Source: Methylocella sp. (GTDB taxonomy: Bacteria > Pseudomonadota > Alphaproteobacteria > Rhizobiales > Beijerinckiaceae). From it: a stretch of DNA of 64,000 nt. The translations under genes and the position numbers were made by a program. The notes beneath the pieces are model-generated. The model searched no databases. It was not told the origin of the DNA and was given only the letters and a program-made list of their open reading frames with translations. The stretch lies in NCBI GenBank assembly GCA_037200525.1, contig JBBCGG010000001.1, positions 459,526 to 523,525 on the forward strand, in the 5' to 3' direction. Within the stretch, counting starts at the first letter, position 1. Each line of letters starts with the position of its first letter. Positions 28,466 to 36,997 of this stretch are shown in pieces.

Positions 28466-29068
28466 TCAAATCTGCGGCGCAGTCCAGAGCACGATCTGAC
28501 GCATGACATTGGCCAGCGCGGCGTCGAGTGCTTTAGTGACCGTTGCGCCATCGTCCCTCGGCGCTGGCGCGCTCGCGGAAAACACCTTGCCGGCGAGGAT
28601 GCGTCCGCCGGCCCCGGTGAGCTGAGCGGAAATTTCGACGAAGGCGATGCTCCCCGCAACGTCGAGTTCGAAGCGGCGAATATCGGTGCGCAGATTATAG
28701 TCCGACACAATGCCGGGTTCGCCGACCGCGCGGAAAAGATGGGCGTTCTGAAAGCTGGCGATAAGGCGGGCCTGCACCAAGGAGGTCAACTGATCGGCCC
28801 ATTTGGCGCCCGACAGATAGGCGATCGAATCCGCGCCCGTGCGCACGACAATTCGATCAGAATCGACGGGCGACACCGCCGTCGGCTCGTAGACGGCGAG
28901 CTGGCCCCGGCGCGCCTCTTTGGCGCTAAAGCCGCCGCCAATCGCGCCAAGGTCGTAGGTCGGAAGCGGTCCCGACGAGCAGGCGGCGAGCAAACTCATC
29001 AATGCGCTAACGAGGAGCAGCGGCCGATGGCGCGTCAGGCGTCCCTCGGCGCAAAACCTCGGATCCAT
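28466..29068 (-). CDS. Mla-type ABC transport auxiliary lipoprotein
   Basis: 200 aa from ATG 29068 (GGGAG upstream). A lipoprotein signal peptide ends in the lipobox LLAACSSG (Cys about residue 30). The mature part (PLPTYDLGAIGG, LAVYEPTAVSPVDSDRIVVRT, YLSGAKWADQLTSLVQARLI) matches the PqiC/ABC-auxiliary lipoprotein family that sits in the outer membrane and receives lipid from MCE proteins. It is the last gene of the four-gene minus-strand operon permease-ATPase-MCE-lipoprotein. It ends 42 bp before the stop of the convergent CDF gene. Confidence 0.88.
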   Translation of the reverse strand: MDPRFCAEGRLTRHRPLLLVSALMSLLAACSSGPLPTYDLGAIGGGFSAKEARRGQLAVYEPTAVSPVDSDRIVVRTGADSIAYLSGAKWADQLTSLVQARLIASFQNAHLFRAVGEPGIVSDYNLRTDIRRFELDVAGSIAFVEISAQLTGAGGRILAGKVFSASAPAPRDDGATVTKALDAALANVMRQIVLWTAPQI

Positions 29069-29179
29069 GCTCAATCCACTCCCAGCTGGCGATATAGCGA
29101 TAAAACCTGAGGCTTCGATCAAATCAAGCCCAGGCGCGCGCCAGCCGGGCGCGGAGGCGTAGCCAATTGCCGCAGGTGG

Positions 29180-30253
29180 TTAACGAGCGCCGGTATATTC
29201 GGGAATTTGCTGCTTCTTGCCGAAGAGGAATTGCTGCGGGTTATTCTCGATCGAACGGATCGCCTGATTGACCTGATCGAGCGTCTTGCGGCCATCGACC
29301 GCCAGAGCCTCATATTCCTTCAGCCCGCTGCCGGTGAAATGGGTGAGGTTGGCGCCGATGTCTTTCCATCTCGCATCGACATCATCGGCGAGCTTCCTGA
29401 TTGATTTCGCGGTCGCCGCGACCTCGGCGAAGACGCCTTTGTTGTCGCCGGTCGCCAAAAATCCATTCAGATTGGTCAGAACCCCATCGACCTTATCGGC
29501 GGCGGCGTTGAGTTTGGCCGACATGGCGGCGAAATCGGAAACAATGGCTTTGACCTGCGCGGGATCAACCGCCTTCACGACCGTATCCGTATCGCCGGCG
29601 AGGGTCTCGAGTTTCTCGGCAAGCGGCTTGATCGCCTTGCCGACTTCACTGATCGAGGCCATGAAATCCTTAACGCCGTCGGAATTGGAGGCAAGCGCGT
29701 CCGAGAATTTTTGGACGTTCTTCACCGAAGCGCTAATCGAACCCGAATTGTCGTCGAGCAGCTTATTGGTCTTGTCGAGGAATTCGGTCGCTTGACCCGC
29801 AATGCGCCGCGCCGTCTCGATGAGATCCTGGAAATCCGAGCGATCGGCTGTAATCACCGGAGGACCGCCCTCGGCCCCCGCCTCAAGCGGCGGCGAACTC
29901 TCGCTGCCGCCAAAAAAGGCGACCGAGGCGACGCCGGTAAGGCCGGTGGCTTCAAGGCGCGCCTTGGTGTCGACGCGGATCGGAACGCGCCCGTCGATGT
30001 CGACCAAGGCGAAAACATGGGACGGATCGTTCGGCACGAAGTCGATCTTGGTCACATCGCCGACCCGCACGCCGTTGAACAGCACGGGCGCCCCGCGCAG
30101 AAGCCCGGAAACCGATCCGACAAAGACAACTTTATACGTGCGCTGTCCGCCCGGCTTGTCGCCGCCCGCAAACCACAGGACGAAGCCAAAAGCCGAGGCG
30201 ATGACGGCCAAGGTAAAAATGCCGATCAAAGCGTAGTTCGCGCGGGTTTCCAT
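29180..30253 (-). CDS. mlaD: MCE-domain lipid-binding protein (MlaD-like)
   Basis: 357 aa. One N-terminal membrane helix (YALIGIFTLAVIASAFGFVLWFAGG) anchors it to the inner membrane. The MCE domain follows (about 38-120: FVGSVSGLLRGAPVLFNGVRVGDV, GLTGVASVAFFGG). A long helical tail (about 150-340) has repeated Asp/Lys/Leu patterns that probably form a helical needle or tube across the periplasm, as in the longer MCE proteins. It hands phospholipid between the inner-membrane ABC complex and the outer-membrane lipoprotein. It starts 33 bp after the ATPase gene. Confidence 0.92.
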   Translation of the reverse strand: METRANYALIGIFTLAVIASAFGFVLWFAGGDKPGGQRTYKVVFVGSVSGLLRGAPVLFNGVRVGDVTKIDFVPNDPSHVFALVDIDGRVPIRVDTKARLEATGLTGVASVAFFGGSESSPPLEAGAEGGPPVITADRSDFQDLIETARRIAGQATEFLDKTNKLLDDNSGSISASVKNVQKFSDALASNSDGVKDFMASISEVGKAIKPLAEKLETLAGDTDTVVKAVDPAQVKAIVSDFAAMSAKLNAAADKVDGVLTNLNGFLATGDNKGVFAEVAATAKSIRKLADDVDARWKDIGANLTHFTGSGLKEYEALAVDGRKTLDQVNQAIRSIENNPQQFLFGKKQQIPEYTGAR

Positions 30254-30286
30254 ATATCGACTTGTCCTGGTTGTCCTCGGTCGCTC

Positions 30287-31141
30287 TTATGCGCCAGCGC
30301 GGTCAGCCGCCCGCTTGATCACCGAAGGATCGAATTGCCGCGCCCTCTTGCCGTGGAAATAGGCGCGCAGCCAAGGATGTTCGGAGGCCAGCATCACGTC
30401 GATTGGCCCCGTCGCGATTACTTTTTCGTCGGCCAGAGCGGCGATCCGATCGCAGATCGAGTAAAGACTATCGAGATCATGGGTCACCATAAAGACCGTG
30501 AGGCCAAGCGTCTTCTGCAAGGTGGCGATCAATTGATCGAATTCGGCGGCGCCGATCGGGTCAAGACCGGAGGTCGGCTCGTCAAGAAACAAAAGCTCGG
30601 GATCGAGCGCGAGCGCCCGCGCCAAAGCAGCCCGCTTGATCATGCCGCCGGATAATTCAGACGGGAATTTGTCGGCAGCGTCAAGACTGAGGCCAACCAG
30701 CTCAATCTTGAGCATTGCAAGCTCGTCGGCGAGTTGCGGCGACAGTTTCAGGTGCTCGCGCATCGGCATCTGCACATTCTGCTTGACGGTGAGGCCGGAA
30801 AAAAGCGCCCCTTGTTGAAACATCACCCCTATTCGCCGCTCGATCGCATCGGATTCGGCGCGCGACACTTTGTCGAGATCAAAACCAAATAGGTCGATTT
30901 TTCCGCTTTGCTTAGGCAGCAGACGCAAAATGGCGCGGGTCAAGACTGATTTGCCGGTGCCGGAGCCGCCGACAAACCCCATGACCTCGCCGCGGTAGAC
31001 GTCGAGATCAAGGCCGTTCAGGACAAGCTTGTCGCCGAAGCCGACGACGAGGCCGCGCACGCGGATCGCGACCTCGGGCGTGACGCCCCTCTTGATCAGC
31101 TTGCCAGCCTTTTTGGGCGGCGCGGCTACGATATTTTGCAT
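30287..31141 (-). CDS. mlaF: ABC transporter ATPase of Mla-type lipid transport (MlaF-like)
   Basis: 284 aa from ATG 31141 (AGGAG just upstream); the open frame reaches back into the permease gene. Walker A GGSGTGKS (residues 58-65), Q-loop VMFQQGALFSGLTV, signature LSGGMIKRAALARAL, Walker B LLFLDEPTSGLDP and the switch His in FMVTHDLDSL are all intact. The LSGGM variant and the GALFSGLTV Q-loop are hallmarks of the Mla/MCE ATPases. It powers lipid movement with the STAS-permease encoded 10 bp upstream. Confidence 0.94.
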   Translation of the reverse strand: MQNIVAAPPKKAGKLIKRGVTPEVAIRVRGLVVGFGDKLVLNGLDLDVYRGEVMGFVGGSGTGKSVLTRAILRLLPKQSGKIDLFGFDLDKVSRAESDAIERRIGVMFQQGALFSGLTVKQNVQMPMREHLKLSPQLADELAMLKIELVGLSLDAADKFPSELSGGMIKRAALARALALDPELLFLDEPTSGLDPIGAAEFDQLIATLQKTLGLTVFMVTHDLDSLYSICDRIAALADEKVIATGPIDVMLASEHPWLRAYFHGKRARQFDPSVIKRAADRAGA

Positions 31142-31151
31142 GGACTCCTGC

Positions 31152-32291
31152 TTAAAACCGGATGCCGGCGAAGAAGACGGCGAAAACGCCATCAACCACG
31201 ATGACCATGAAAATGGATTTGACGACGGAGGCCGTAACCTGCCGGCCAAGCGATTCGGCTGAGCCGGCGACCGCCAAACCTTCGACGGAGGCGATCAGGC
31301 CAATGACCAGCCCCATGAAAGGCGCCTTGATGACGCCGCTGAGGAACGTGTGGACGCCGATCGCTGAGGGCAATAGCGCCACGAAGCTTTTCGGGGTTAT
31401 GCCGCCGTAGACCCAACTGACCAGAATGCCGCCGGCGATCGCCGACATATCGGCAAGGAAGGTCAGCAGCGGCAGACTGATCACGAGGGCGAGGATTCTG
31501 GGAACGATCAGCACCTCGATGGGGCGCAGGCCCATCACGACAAGCGCGTCGATTTCCTCGCGCATCTTCATCGAGCCGAGCTCGGCGGTGATCGCCGACC
31601 CTGAGCGTCCGGCGATCATGATCGACGTCAGTAGGACGCCGAGTTCGCGCAGGATCAGAATGCCGATGAGATCGACGACGAGAATGGTCGCGCCGAAACG
31701 GCGCAGCTGGAAAATGCCTTGCTGCGCGACAATGGCGCCAACCAAGAAATTGATCAGGACGACGATCGGAACGCTGCGAAACGCGACGGTTTCCAGGTGG
31801 AAAACCAGCGAGGTGCCGCGGAAATTTGACGGCTTCGTCAGGCTTTTACCAACCGAAGCGACAACTTCGCCGAGAAAATCGACCGCGGTCACAAGATCGC
31901 GCCCGGCGGTGACGATGCTCTCGCCGATGTCGGCGCAAAGCGCGACGAAGTAGGAGCTGCGCCGACGCTTTGGCTCATCAAAAGTGCGGTAGTGGGCTTC
32001 CCTCAGCATCAAACCGAACTCAGGCCGGATCGATTCCAGCTTGGCGTCGACGCCCTTCGCCCCGAGATCCTGGCGCGTCCTGTCGATCAGCCAAGCGCCA
32101 GCGGAATCAAGCCGATCCACGGCCCCTAGATCGAGGATCGCCTGCCGCGCGCCATCGCCCTGAGCTAGAAGCGCGTTGGCCTCAGCCTCGAGCTCGGCGG
32201 AGGCGTCCAAGGTCCAATGCCCGGCAAGGCTAAGCCGCACCGCATCGCCGGAGCGCTCGCTCGAAAATGTCGGGCCGTTCTGAACATCCAT
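31152..32291 (-). CDS. mlaE: Mla-type permease with fused STAS domain (MlaB-MlaE)
   Basis: 379 aa. Residues ~10-95 form an STAS domain (LSLAGHWTLDASAELEAEA, AILDLGAVDRLDSAGAWLIDRTRQ), the role held by separate MlaB in E. coli. The rest is a complete MlaE permease with five or six helices (FVGAIVAQQG with IPIVVLINFLVG replaced locally by VPIVVLINFLVGAIV, GRSGSAITAELGSMKMREEIDALVVMG written here in parts, PRILALVISLPLLTFLADM). The fusion explains the absence of a separate mlaB. It is the first gene of the operon; its ribosome site is GGGGC-like and weak. Confidence 0.93.
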   Translation of the reverse strand: MDVQNGPTFSSERSGDAVRLSLAGHWTLDASAELEAEANALLAQGDGARQAILDLGAVDRLDSAGAWLIDRTRQDLGAKGVDAKLESIRPEFGLMLREAHYRTFDEPKRRRSSYFVALCADIGESIVTAGRDLVTAVDFLGEVVASVGKSLTKPSNFRGTSLVFHLETVAFRSVPIVVLINFLVGAIVAQQGIFQLRRFGATILVVDLIGILILRELGVLLTSIMIAGRSGSAITAELGSMKMREEIDALVVMGLRPIEVLIVPRILALVISLPLLTFLADMSAIAGGILVSWVYGGITPKSFVALLPSAIGVHTFLSGVIKAPFMGLVIGLIASVEGLAVAGSAESLGRQVTASVVKSIFMVIVVDGVFAVFFAGIRF

Positions 32292-32665
32292 ATTTCAGCC
32301 CCGCCTCAATCGTCGGAAACGCGATATTGCTCGGTACTTGCCTTGTGCGGCGAAGTCGAGGCGAGAGCCTTGGGATTTTTTGTGCGATGCAATATGAGAG
32401 TCCTCGAGCATGATCGCGAAAACCGGCCAATGTTTTGGGATCATGCGTTGAAACAAAAAGATAAGGCGAATTTCGGTCCATGCTTCGCTGGACTATGGGG
32501 GACCCACGGGCGAGCGCGGCAAAGCTTCTGTTGCGAGGATGTCACCGCCTTAGCCAAAATGCACATTTCACGCCGCCGTGAGTTCGAAATCATGCAACGG
32601 CGATTGACTTCGCAGCGATACGCGAAGAATTAGCATAAAATGTTAACGACGGGGGCGCCTCTAAA
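32292..32665. other. divergent intergenic region with extragenic palindrome
   Basis: 374 bp between the Mla operon (minus) and the copper-type cluster (plus). It contains the interrupted palindrome at 32408-32446. A 138-codon open frame crosses the region but shows no start signal and no known family. Promoters for both sides must lie here; none is certain. Confidence 0.45.
32408..32446. repeat. extragenic palindromic element
   Basis: Eight-bp arms GCATGATC and GATCATGC separated by 23 bases containing GCGAAAACCGG. The GAGCATGATC ... GAAAA ... ACCGG ... GATCATGC pattern resembles a short extragenic repeat common in Rhizobiales genomes. Only this one clear copy is seen in the window. Confidence 0.6.
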
Positions 32666-33124
32666 GTGCGAGCGAGCAAGCTCCGAAGCTCTCTAAGACC
32701 TGTCTCGCTGGCTGAGACGCTTTCTCGCGTCCGGCCGGCCGGCGCATTGCGGAGCGCCGCGAACCAGTGCCTCGCGTTTCTGGCTTTGCTGGCCCTCGTG
32801 CTGGCTCCCCTCCATCTTTGTTGTTCCCCCAGCGCAAGCTTCGCCGGGCCGGGCTTCGACGCCGCGGCCCCGGCCATTCTCTGCATACACGACGGCGCCA
32901 AAGGCGGCGGCCCAAACGATCCCACGCCGGCTTCCGGTCAGTGCGATGATTGCTTGTGTTGCCATCTGGCGAACGCCGCAGCGCTGGTTCCGCCGCCGGC
33001 GATGGCGCAAACCGCTTATGCGCCCCGCCCTATCGCACGCCTTGCGGGACCTAAAACTCTCGGAACGCTCGCCCCCGCCTTCGTTTTAGCGGCGCAACCA
33101 CGCGGGCCTCCCGCCCTGATCTGA
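32666..33124 (+). CDS. DUF2946-type small Cys/His protein
   Basis: 152 aa with GTG start. A hydrophobic segment (about 34-50, CLAFLALLALVLAPLHLCC) would act as signal or anchor. It is followed by AAAPAILCIHDGA and a cysteine cluster GQCDDCLCCHLANAAAL, the pattern of DUF2946 proteins. These are often found beside copper genes and are thought to bind metal, which is unproven. It lies 74 bp before the outer-membrane protein gene and in the same direction, so it may head the copC/copD operon. The start is uncertain. Confidence 0.7.
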   Translation: MRASKLRSSLRPVSLAETLSRVRPAGALRSAANQCLAFLALLALVLAPLHLCCSPSASFAGPGFDAAAPAILCIHDGAKGGGPNDPTPASGQCDDCLCCHLANAAALVPPPAMAQTAYAPRPIARLAGPKTLGTLAPAFVLAAQPRGPPALI

Positions 33125-33198
33125 CGAGCCATCGCCTGGCGTTCGCCCGCATCGAGGCGGCGCGCCGGGCATTTCTCTTTACAGATCAAGGATCAATC

Positions 33199-34215
33199 AT
33201 GTCTCACAAGGCTTCCATGGCCTATGCGGCCGCGTTCAGCGCAGCAGCCATTTTCACCGCCGTTAGTCCCGCTCTTGCGCATACAATCATCGGCAATCGC
33301 GTTTTCCCGGCGACGATGACCGTTGACGATCCGGGCGTCAACGACGAGCTGGCCCTGCCGCAATTCACCTATCTGACCAATCCGGACGGCTCGTACACGT
33401 TCACTTTTCAAGGTTTTTACTCAAAAACAATCACCGCAGATCTTGCGGTCTCGATCACCAGCAACTTTCTGCATCAGGTCAATCCGCACGTCGACGGATG
33501 GTCGAACATCGAAAATGAGGTGAAATACGTGCTCTATTCCAATCCGGAGCATGAATTCATCTTTTCCAGCGCCGTCAGCTTCGAATGGGGCCGCACCGGC
33601 AATGCGAGCGCAAGCGCCGATCCCTTCACGACCATCACTCCCAAAATCTTCGTCGGTAAAGGCTTTGGGGATTTGTCGATCGATTGGTTGCGTCCTTTCG
33701 CCGTAACCGGCGAGTTGGACTATTCTCTGTCAACGCATCCGATCAGCGCGTTTCCAACGCAGGACGCATTCGGCAATAACATCCTCGGGCTGAACCAGAC
33801 GCCGACGGTTCTGGCATGGGGAGGATCGATCCAATACAGCCTGCTCTACATGAACTCCTTCGTTCACGAAGTGCCTGACCTGTTCAAACGCCTCATCCCC
33901 ACAGTAGAAGCGCAGTTCTTCACGCCGGTATCGAACATCGGCCCTTCGGTGATCGGGGGCAACACCCATACGACCACCGGAACGGTCAATTTCGGGACTT
34001 ACTATATAGACAGATATTTCGAGCTCGGCCTCGAGGCCGTGGTCCCGGTCAATTCGGCGAGCGGCAAGCATGTCGGCGCGGTAGCGATCTTGGATATCTT
34101 CCTTGACGATGTGTTTCCGGATTCGATCGGCAAACCACTGTTTGGGCCCGCCCAAAGCAACAACCCGGACATTTACGCAGGCGGCGCGGGTCGCCAGATG
34201 CAAGTTAACCGGTGA
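33199..34215 (+). CDS. outer-membrane protein of copper-type cluster
   Basis: 338 aa with clear signal peptide (MSHKASMAYAAAFSAAAIFT, cleavage after PALA-H). The mature protein is rich in alternating aromatic strands (YTFTFQGFYSKTI, HEFIFSSAVSFEWGRTG, SIQYSLLYMNSFVHEVP, GTVNFGTYYIDRYFELGLEAV), as expected of a beta-barrel. No named family can be given with confidence. The mature N-terminus begins with His after the predicted cleavage site. It is followed after 7 bp by copC, so the two are co-expressed; a role in copper passage or sensing at the outer membrane is inference from context. Confidence 0.75.
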   Translation: MSHKASMAYAAAFSAAAIFTAVSPALAHTIIGNRVFPATMTVDDPGVNDELALPQFTYLTNPDGSYTFTFQGFYSKTITADLAVSITSNFLHQVNPHVDGWSNIENEVKYVLYSNPEHEFIFSSAVSFEWGRTGNASASADPFTTITPKIFVGKGFGDLSIDWLRPFAVTGELDYSLSTHPISAFPTQDAFGNNILGLNQTPTVLAWGGSIQYSLLYMNSFVHEVPDLFKRLIPTVEAQFFTPVSNIGPSVIGGNTHTTTGTVNFGTYYIDRYFELGLEAVVPVNSASGKHVGAVAILDIFLDDVFPDSIGKPLFGPAQSNNPDIYAGGAGRQMQVNR

Positions 34216-34222
34216 GGACGCC

Positions 34223-34594
34223 ATGCAACGCTTCTTGAAACTCCTCATCGCCGCCGCCCTGGCCTCTTCGTTCGCTGCGACAACCGCCTTCGCTCATGCG
34301 TTTCTGGACCGAGCCATCCCGGCAGTTGGGTCCACCGTTTCAGGCTCGCCGAGCGAACTCCGGCTCGCTTTCACCCAGGGTCTCGTGGCCGCATTCGCCG
34401 GCGTCGAGATCAGGACGGCGGAGGGGGCCGCGATTGCAGCCGGCAAGCCGTCGCTCGATCCCGCCGACGCGACTGTCCTCCGCGTTCGGCTCGGCCAGCC
34501 GCTGAAGCCTGGCGCGTATAAAGTGAGCTGGCATGTGGTTTCGGTCGACACCCATCGCACCGAAGGCAGCTACACTTTTACGGTCGCGCCTTAG
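34223..34594 (+). CDS. copC: periplasmic copper-binding protein CopC
   Basis: 123 aa from ATG 34223 (GAGGA upstream); the open frame starts earlier inside the preceding gene. The signal peptide ends AFA, leaving His25 as the mature N-terminus (HAFLDRAIPAVGSTV). The Cu(II) site of the short CopC class is complete: this His, plus Asp109 and His111 in VSVDTHRTEGSYTF. The second, Met-rich Cu(I) site is absent. CopC binds Cu2+ in the periplasm and is thought to pass it to CopD, encoded 118 bp downstream. Confidence 0.93.
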   Translation: MQRFLKLLIAAALASSFAATTAFAHAFLDRAIPAVGSTVSGSPSELRLAFTQGLVAAFAGVEIRTAEGAAIAAGKPSLDPADATVLRVRLGQPLKPGAYKVSWHVVSVDTHRTEGSYTFTVAP

Positions 34595-34712
34595 AGCATT
34601 CCATTCGGCGATAACCCCGGGCGGCCCGCGACCTTCAGCGCCAGACGCCCCATCGTTCCTTCCGGCCTCATGAGAACATGAGCCGCTAACGCTCGATCAG
34701 GGTCGCAGGTCC

Positions 34713-35648
34713 ATGACGATTTTCCTATTCCTCATTATCGCGCGGTGGATCCATTTCGCGTCGGTTTTTGCGCTGTTTGGATGCTCGCTGTTTTGGTTTT
34801 ACGCCGTCGCCGGCGGAAGCTTGGCTGGGGCTCGGCAATTGCCGCAAGCCTTTGCGGCGACGCGGAATTTGCTGCGCGCGGCCGCAATCGCCGCCGCTGT
34901 GTCCGGCGTCGGCTGGCTGGGGGCCATCCTCGTCAACATGACCAGCGACTTCGGAAGCCTCATTGATCCGCAAACTTGGCGCCTGTTCTTTTTTGAAACG
35001 GGTTTTGGCGCCGTCTCGATCCTGCGCCTGGGGCTGCTCGCAGCGGCGCTCAGCATCGTCATTTTGCCTTGGCGAGATTGTCGCTCCCTCAAAGGCCTCG
35101 CTGCAATCAGCGGCCTGCTTCTCGTCAGCCAAGCCTGGCTCGGCCATGCCGCGGAGGGCGGCGCAGGCCTTTATGGCGCCGCGATGATCGCGACCTATGG
35201 GGCGCATGCCCTCGCCGCCGGCGCCTGGGTTGGCGGCCTTCCCCCGCTTCTTTTCGCCCTTTCGGAGCTGCGCCGCGGCGATCCGCAATGCGCAAGCGCG
35301 GAATGTCTCAACATCCTTTCCCGCTATTCGGCGATGGCTATGGCGGCAGTGGCTGCGATCGTCGCCAGCGGCCTGGGCAACGCCGCTTTTCGCGTCGGCG
35401 GCTCTTTCGGCAAGCTTTTCGACACCTCTTACGGCGATGCGCTATTCGCCAAAACAATCCTGGCCGCCGCGATGCTGGCCTTGGCCTGCTTCAATCGATT
35501 CGTTGCGCCGCCAAAGCTCCGCGCATCTCCGCTGCAAGGGATGACGCAAATGGTCAAGCTCGCCCACAGCGTGGCTTTCGAATTGGCGCTCGGAGTCTTT
35601 GTCCTTGGAGCCGCCGCCGTGCTAGGCATTACGCCGCCGCCGCAATGA
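34713..35648 (+). CDS. copD: copper resistance/uptake membrane protein CopD
   Basis: 311 aa with about eight hydrophobic segments and the CopD features: N-terminal ARWIHFASVFALFG, the central GHAAEGGAG and YGAHALAAGAWVGGLPPLL, and a His near KLAHSVAFELALG. It is an inner-membrane protein held to take copper from CopC into the cytoplasm; direct proof in the family is limited. Together with copC, the outer-membrane protein and DUF2946 it forms a four-gene + strand cluster. No copper P-type ATPase or CueR/CopY-type regulator is present here. Confidence 0.9.
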   Translation: MTIFLFLIIARWIHFASVFALFGCSLFWFYAVAGGSLAGARQLPQAFAATRNLLRAAAIAAAVSGVGWLGAILVNMTSDFGSLIDPQTWRLFFFETGFGAVSILRLGLLAAALSIVILPWRDCRSLKGLAAISGLLLVSQAWLGHAAEGGAGLYGAAMIATYGAHALAAGAWVGGLPPLLFALSELRRGDPQCASAECLNILSRYSAMAMAAVAAIVASGLGNAAFRVGGSFGKLFDTSYGDALFAKTILAAAMLALACFNRFVAPPKLRASPLQGMTQMVKLAHSVAFELALGVFVLGAAAVLGITPPPQ

Positions 35649-35723
35649 GATCGCCGCTCGCGAGCTTGGCCGGCGCCTTCCATCATCTGTTAAGTATCTG
35701 TTAATTTTTAAGATTACAGGTTC

Positions 35724-36705
35724 ATGGCCCGCCTCTCCGTCACAGTCGACCGTTTCCCGATCGCCGGAAAATTCGTGATTTCTCGCGGATCCAAGACCGA
35801 GGCTCTCGTGGTCATGGCGACGATCGAGGAGGGGGGCTCCAGAGGGCGCGGCGAGTGCGTCCCGTATCTGCGCTACGGCGAGACGGTCGAAAGCGTGCTG
35901 GCGCAAATTGAGTCCGTCCGCGCCGCCATCGAGTCTGGCGTCGATCGCGCCGAACTGCAAGGCTTGCTGCCCCCAGGGGCCGCCCGCAATGCGTTGGATT
36001 GCGCGCTGTGGGATTTTGCCGCAAAGCGCAGCGGCGTTCGCGCCTTCGAACTGGCTGGATTGCCGGCTCCAGGTTTCCTGACCACCGCCTTCACCCTCTC
36101 GGTGGGAACTCCGGAAGAAATGGCGGGCGCGGCGTCGAGGGAAAGCCGACGCCCCATCCTAAAGATTAAACTCGCCGGCGAGGGCGACCCCGCGCGCATC
36201 GCGGCGGTCCGCGCCGCCGCGCCCGATGCGATCCTCATCGTCGACGCCAACGAAGCCTGGACAGAAGTCGATCTCGAAAGACATCTCGCCGCATGCGCCG
36301 CGTCGGGCGTCGCCCTGGTCGAGCAACCGCTGTCGGCGGCCCATGACGCGGCCTTGGCCAAAATCCAACGCATCGTTCCCATCTGCGCCGACGAAAGCGT
36401 TCATACCCGAGAGGGTCTCGAGAGCCTTCGCGAGCGCTATGACGCCATCAACGTCAAGCTCGACAAAGCCGGAGGCCTGACCGAGGCTTTGGCGATGGCG
36501 AGGCTGGGCAAAAGACTCGGCTTTAGCCTCGTCGCCGGCTGCATGGTCGGCACGTCGCTGGCCATGGCCCCCCGCGCTGCTGATTGCGGCAAGCGCGCGC
36601 TTCGTCGATCTCGACGGACCTCTATTGTTGGCGCGAGACCGGGCAGATGGTCTCGTTTTCGAAGGGTCGCTCATCCATCCGCCCTCCGCCGTCCTTTGGG
36701 GCTAG
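35724..36705 (+). pseudogene. L-Ala-D/L-Glu (dipeptide) epimerase, 3' frameshift
   Basis: Enolase-superfamily enzyme of cell-wall peptide recycling. All active-site residues are in frame: Lys147/Lys149 (ILKIKLAGE), metal ligands Asp174 (IVDANEAW), Glu200 (LVEQPL) and Asp223 (ICADES), and Lys245 (INVKLDKAGG). After GCMVGTSLAMAP a run of six C (36568-36573) shifts the frame; the read-out then becomes an Arg/Ser-rich tail to 36752. Removing one C gives ALLIAASARFVDLDGPLLLA and a natural end at 36705 (326 aa). It may be a real mutation or a base-calling error; if real, the barrel's last strand is lost. The coordinates given are those of the repaired gene. Confidence 0.85.
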
Positions 36706-36997
36706 AGCACAACTGGCGAGAAGAGGGAGAGTCGTCATCCGTTCGTGGATAGACTTTCTGATTTTGGCGACAGTTTACTAAAGCCTTGCCTTAGCTTCTT
36801 TCATTTTCTGAAGCAGAAATACCCAACAAACTCATTGTTGAAACCGTCAGCTTGAGTATTAAATATCATTTTTTATAATATATTATGCAACATTATTAAA
36901 TATTTGTTGTTTGTATAGGTAACATGATTGCCGGCTTCCAGAGCGTAGCTTTAGCCACCACGGCGCGCCTGCGATCAGCAGATGAATAGGATATGCC
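36706..36997. other. AT-rich intergenic region
   Basis: 292 bp, strikingly AT-rich between about 36840 and 36925, whereas the window is otherwise GC-rich. It contains a small perfect hairpin (CAACAA / TTGTTG, near 36820) and the candidate promoter at 36852-36879. No gene. The base composition suggests imported DNA together with the following beta-helix gene. Confidence 0.55.
36852..36879 (+). promoter_or_regulatory. candidate sigma-70 promoter of beta-helix gene
   Basis: TTGAGT (36852-36857), 16-bp spacer, TATAAT (36874-36879), about 118 bp before the beta-helix protein start. The -10 box is perfect. In such AT-rich DNA, chance matches are more likely, so confidence is moderate. Confidence 0.5.

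Noticed and set aside
32217-32633. 138-codon plus-strand frame between the Mla and copper clusters
   Set aside because: It starts inside the permease gene, crosses the extragenic palindrome and shows no coding features.
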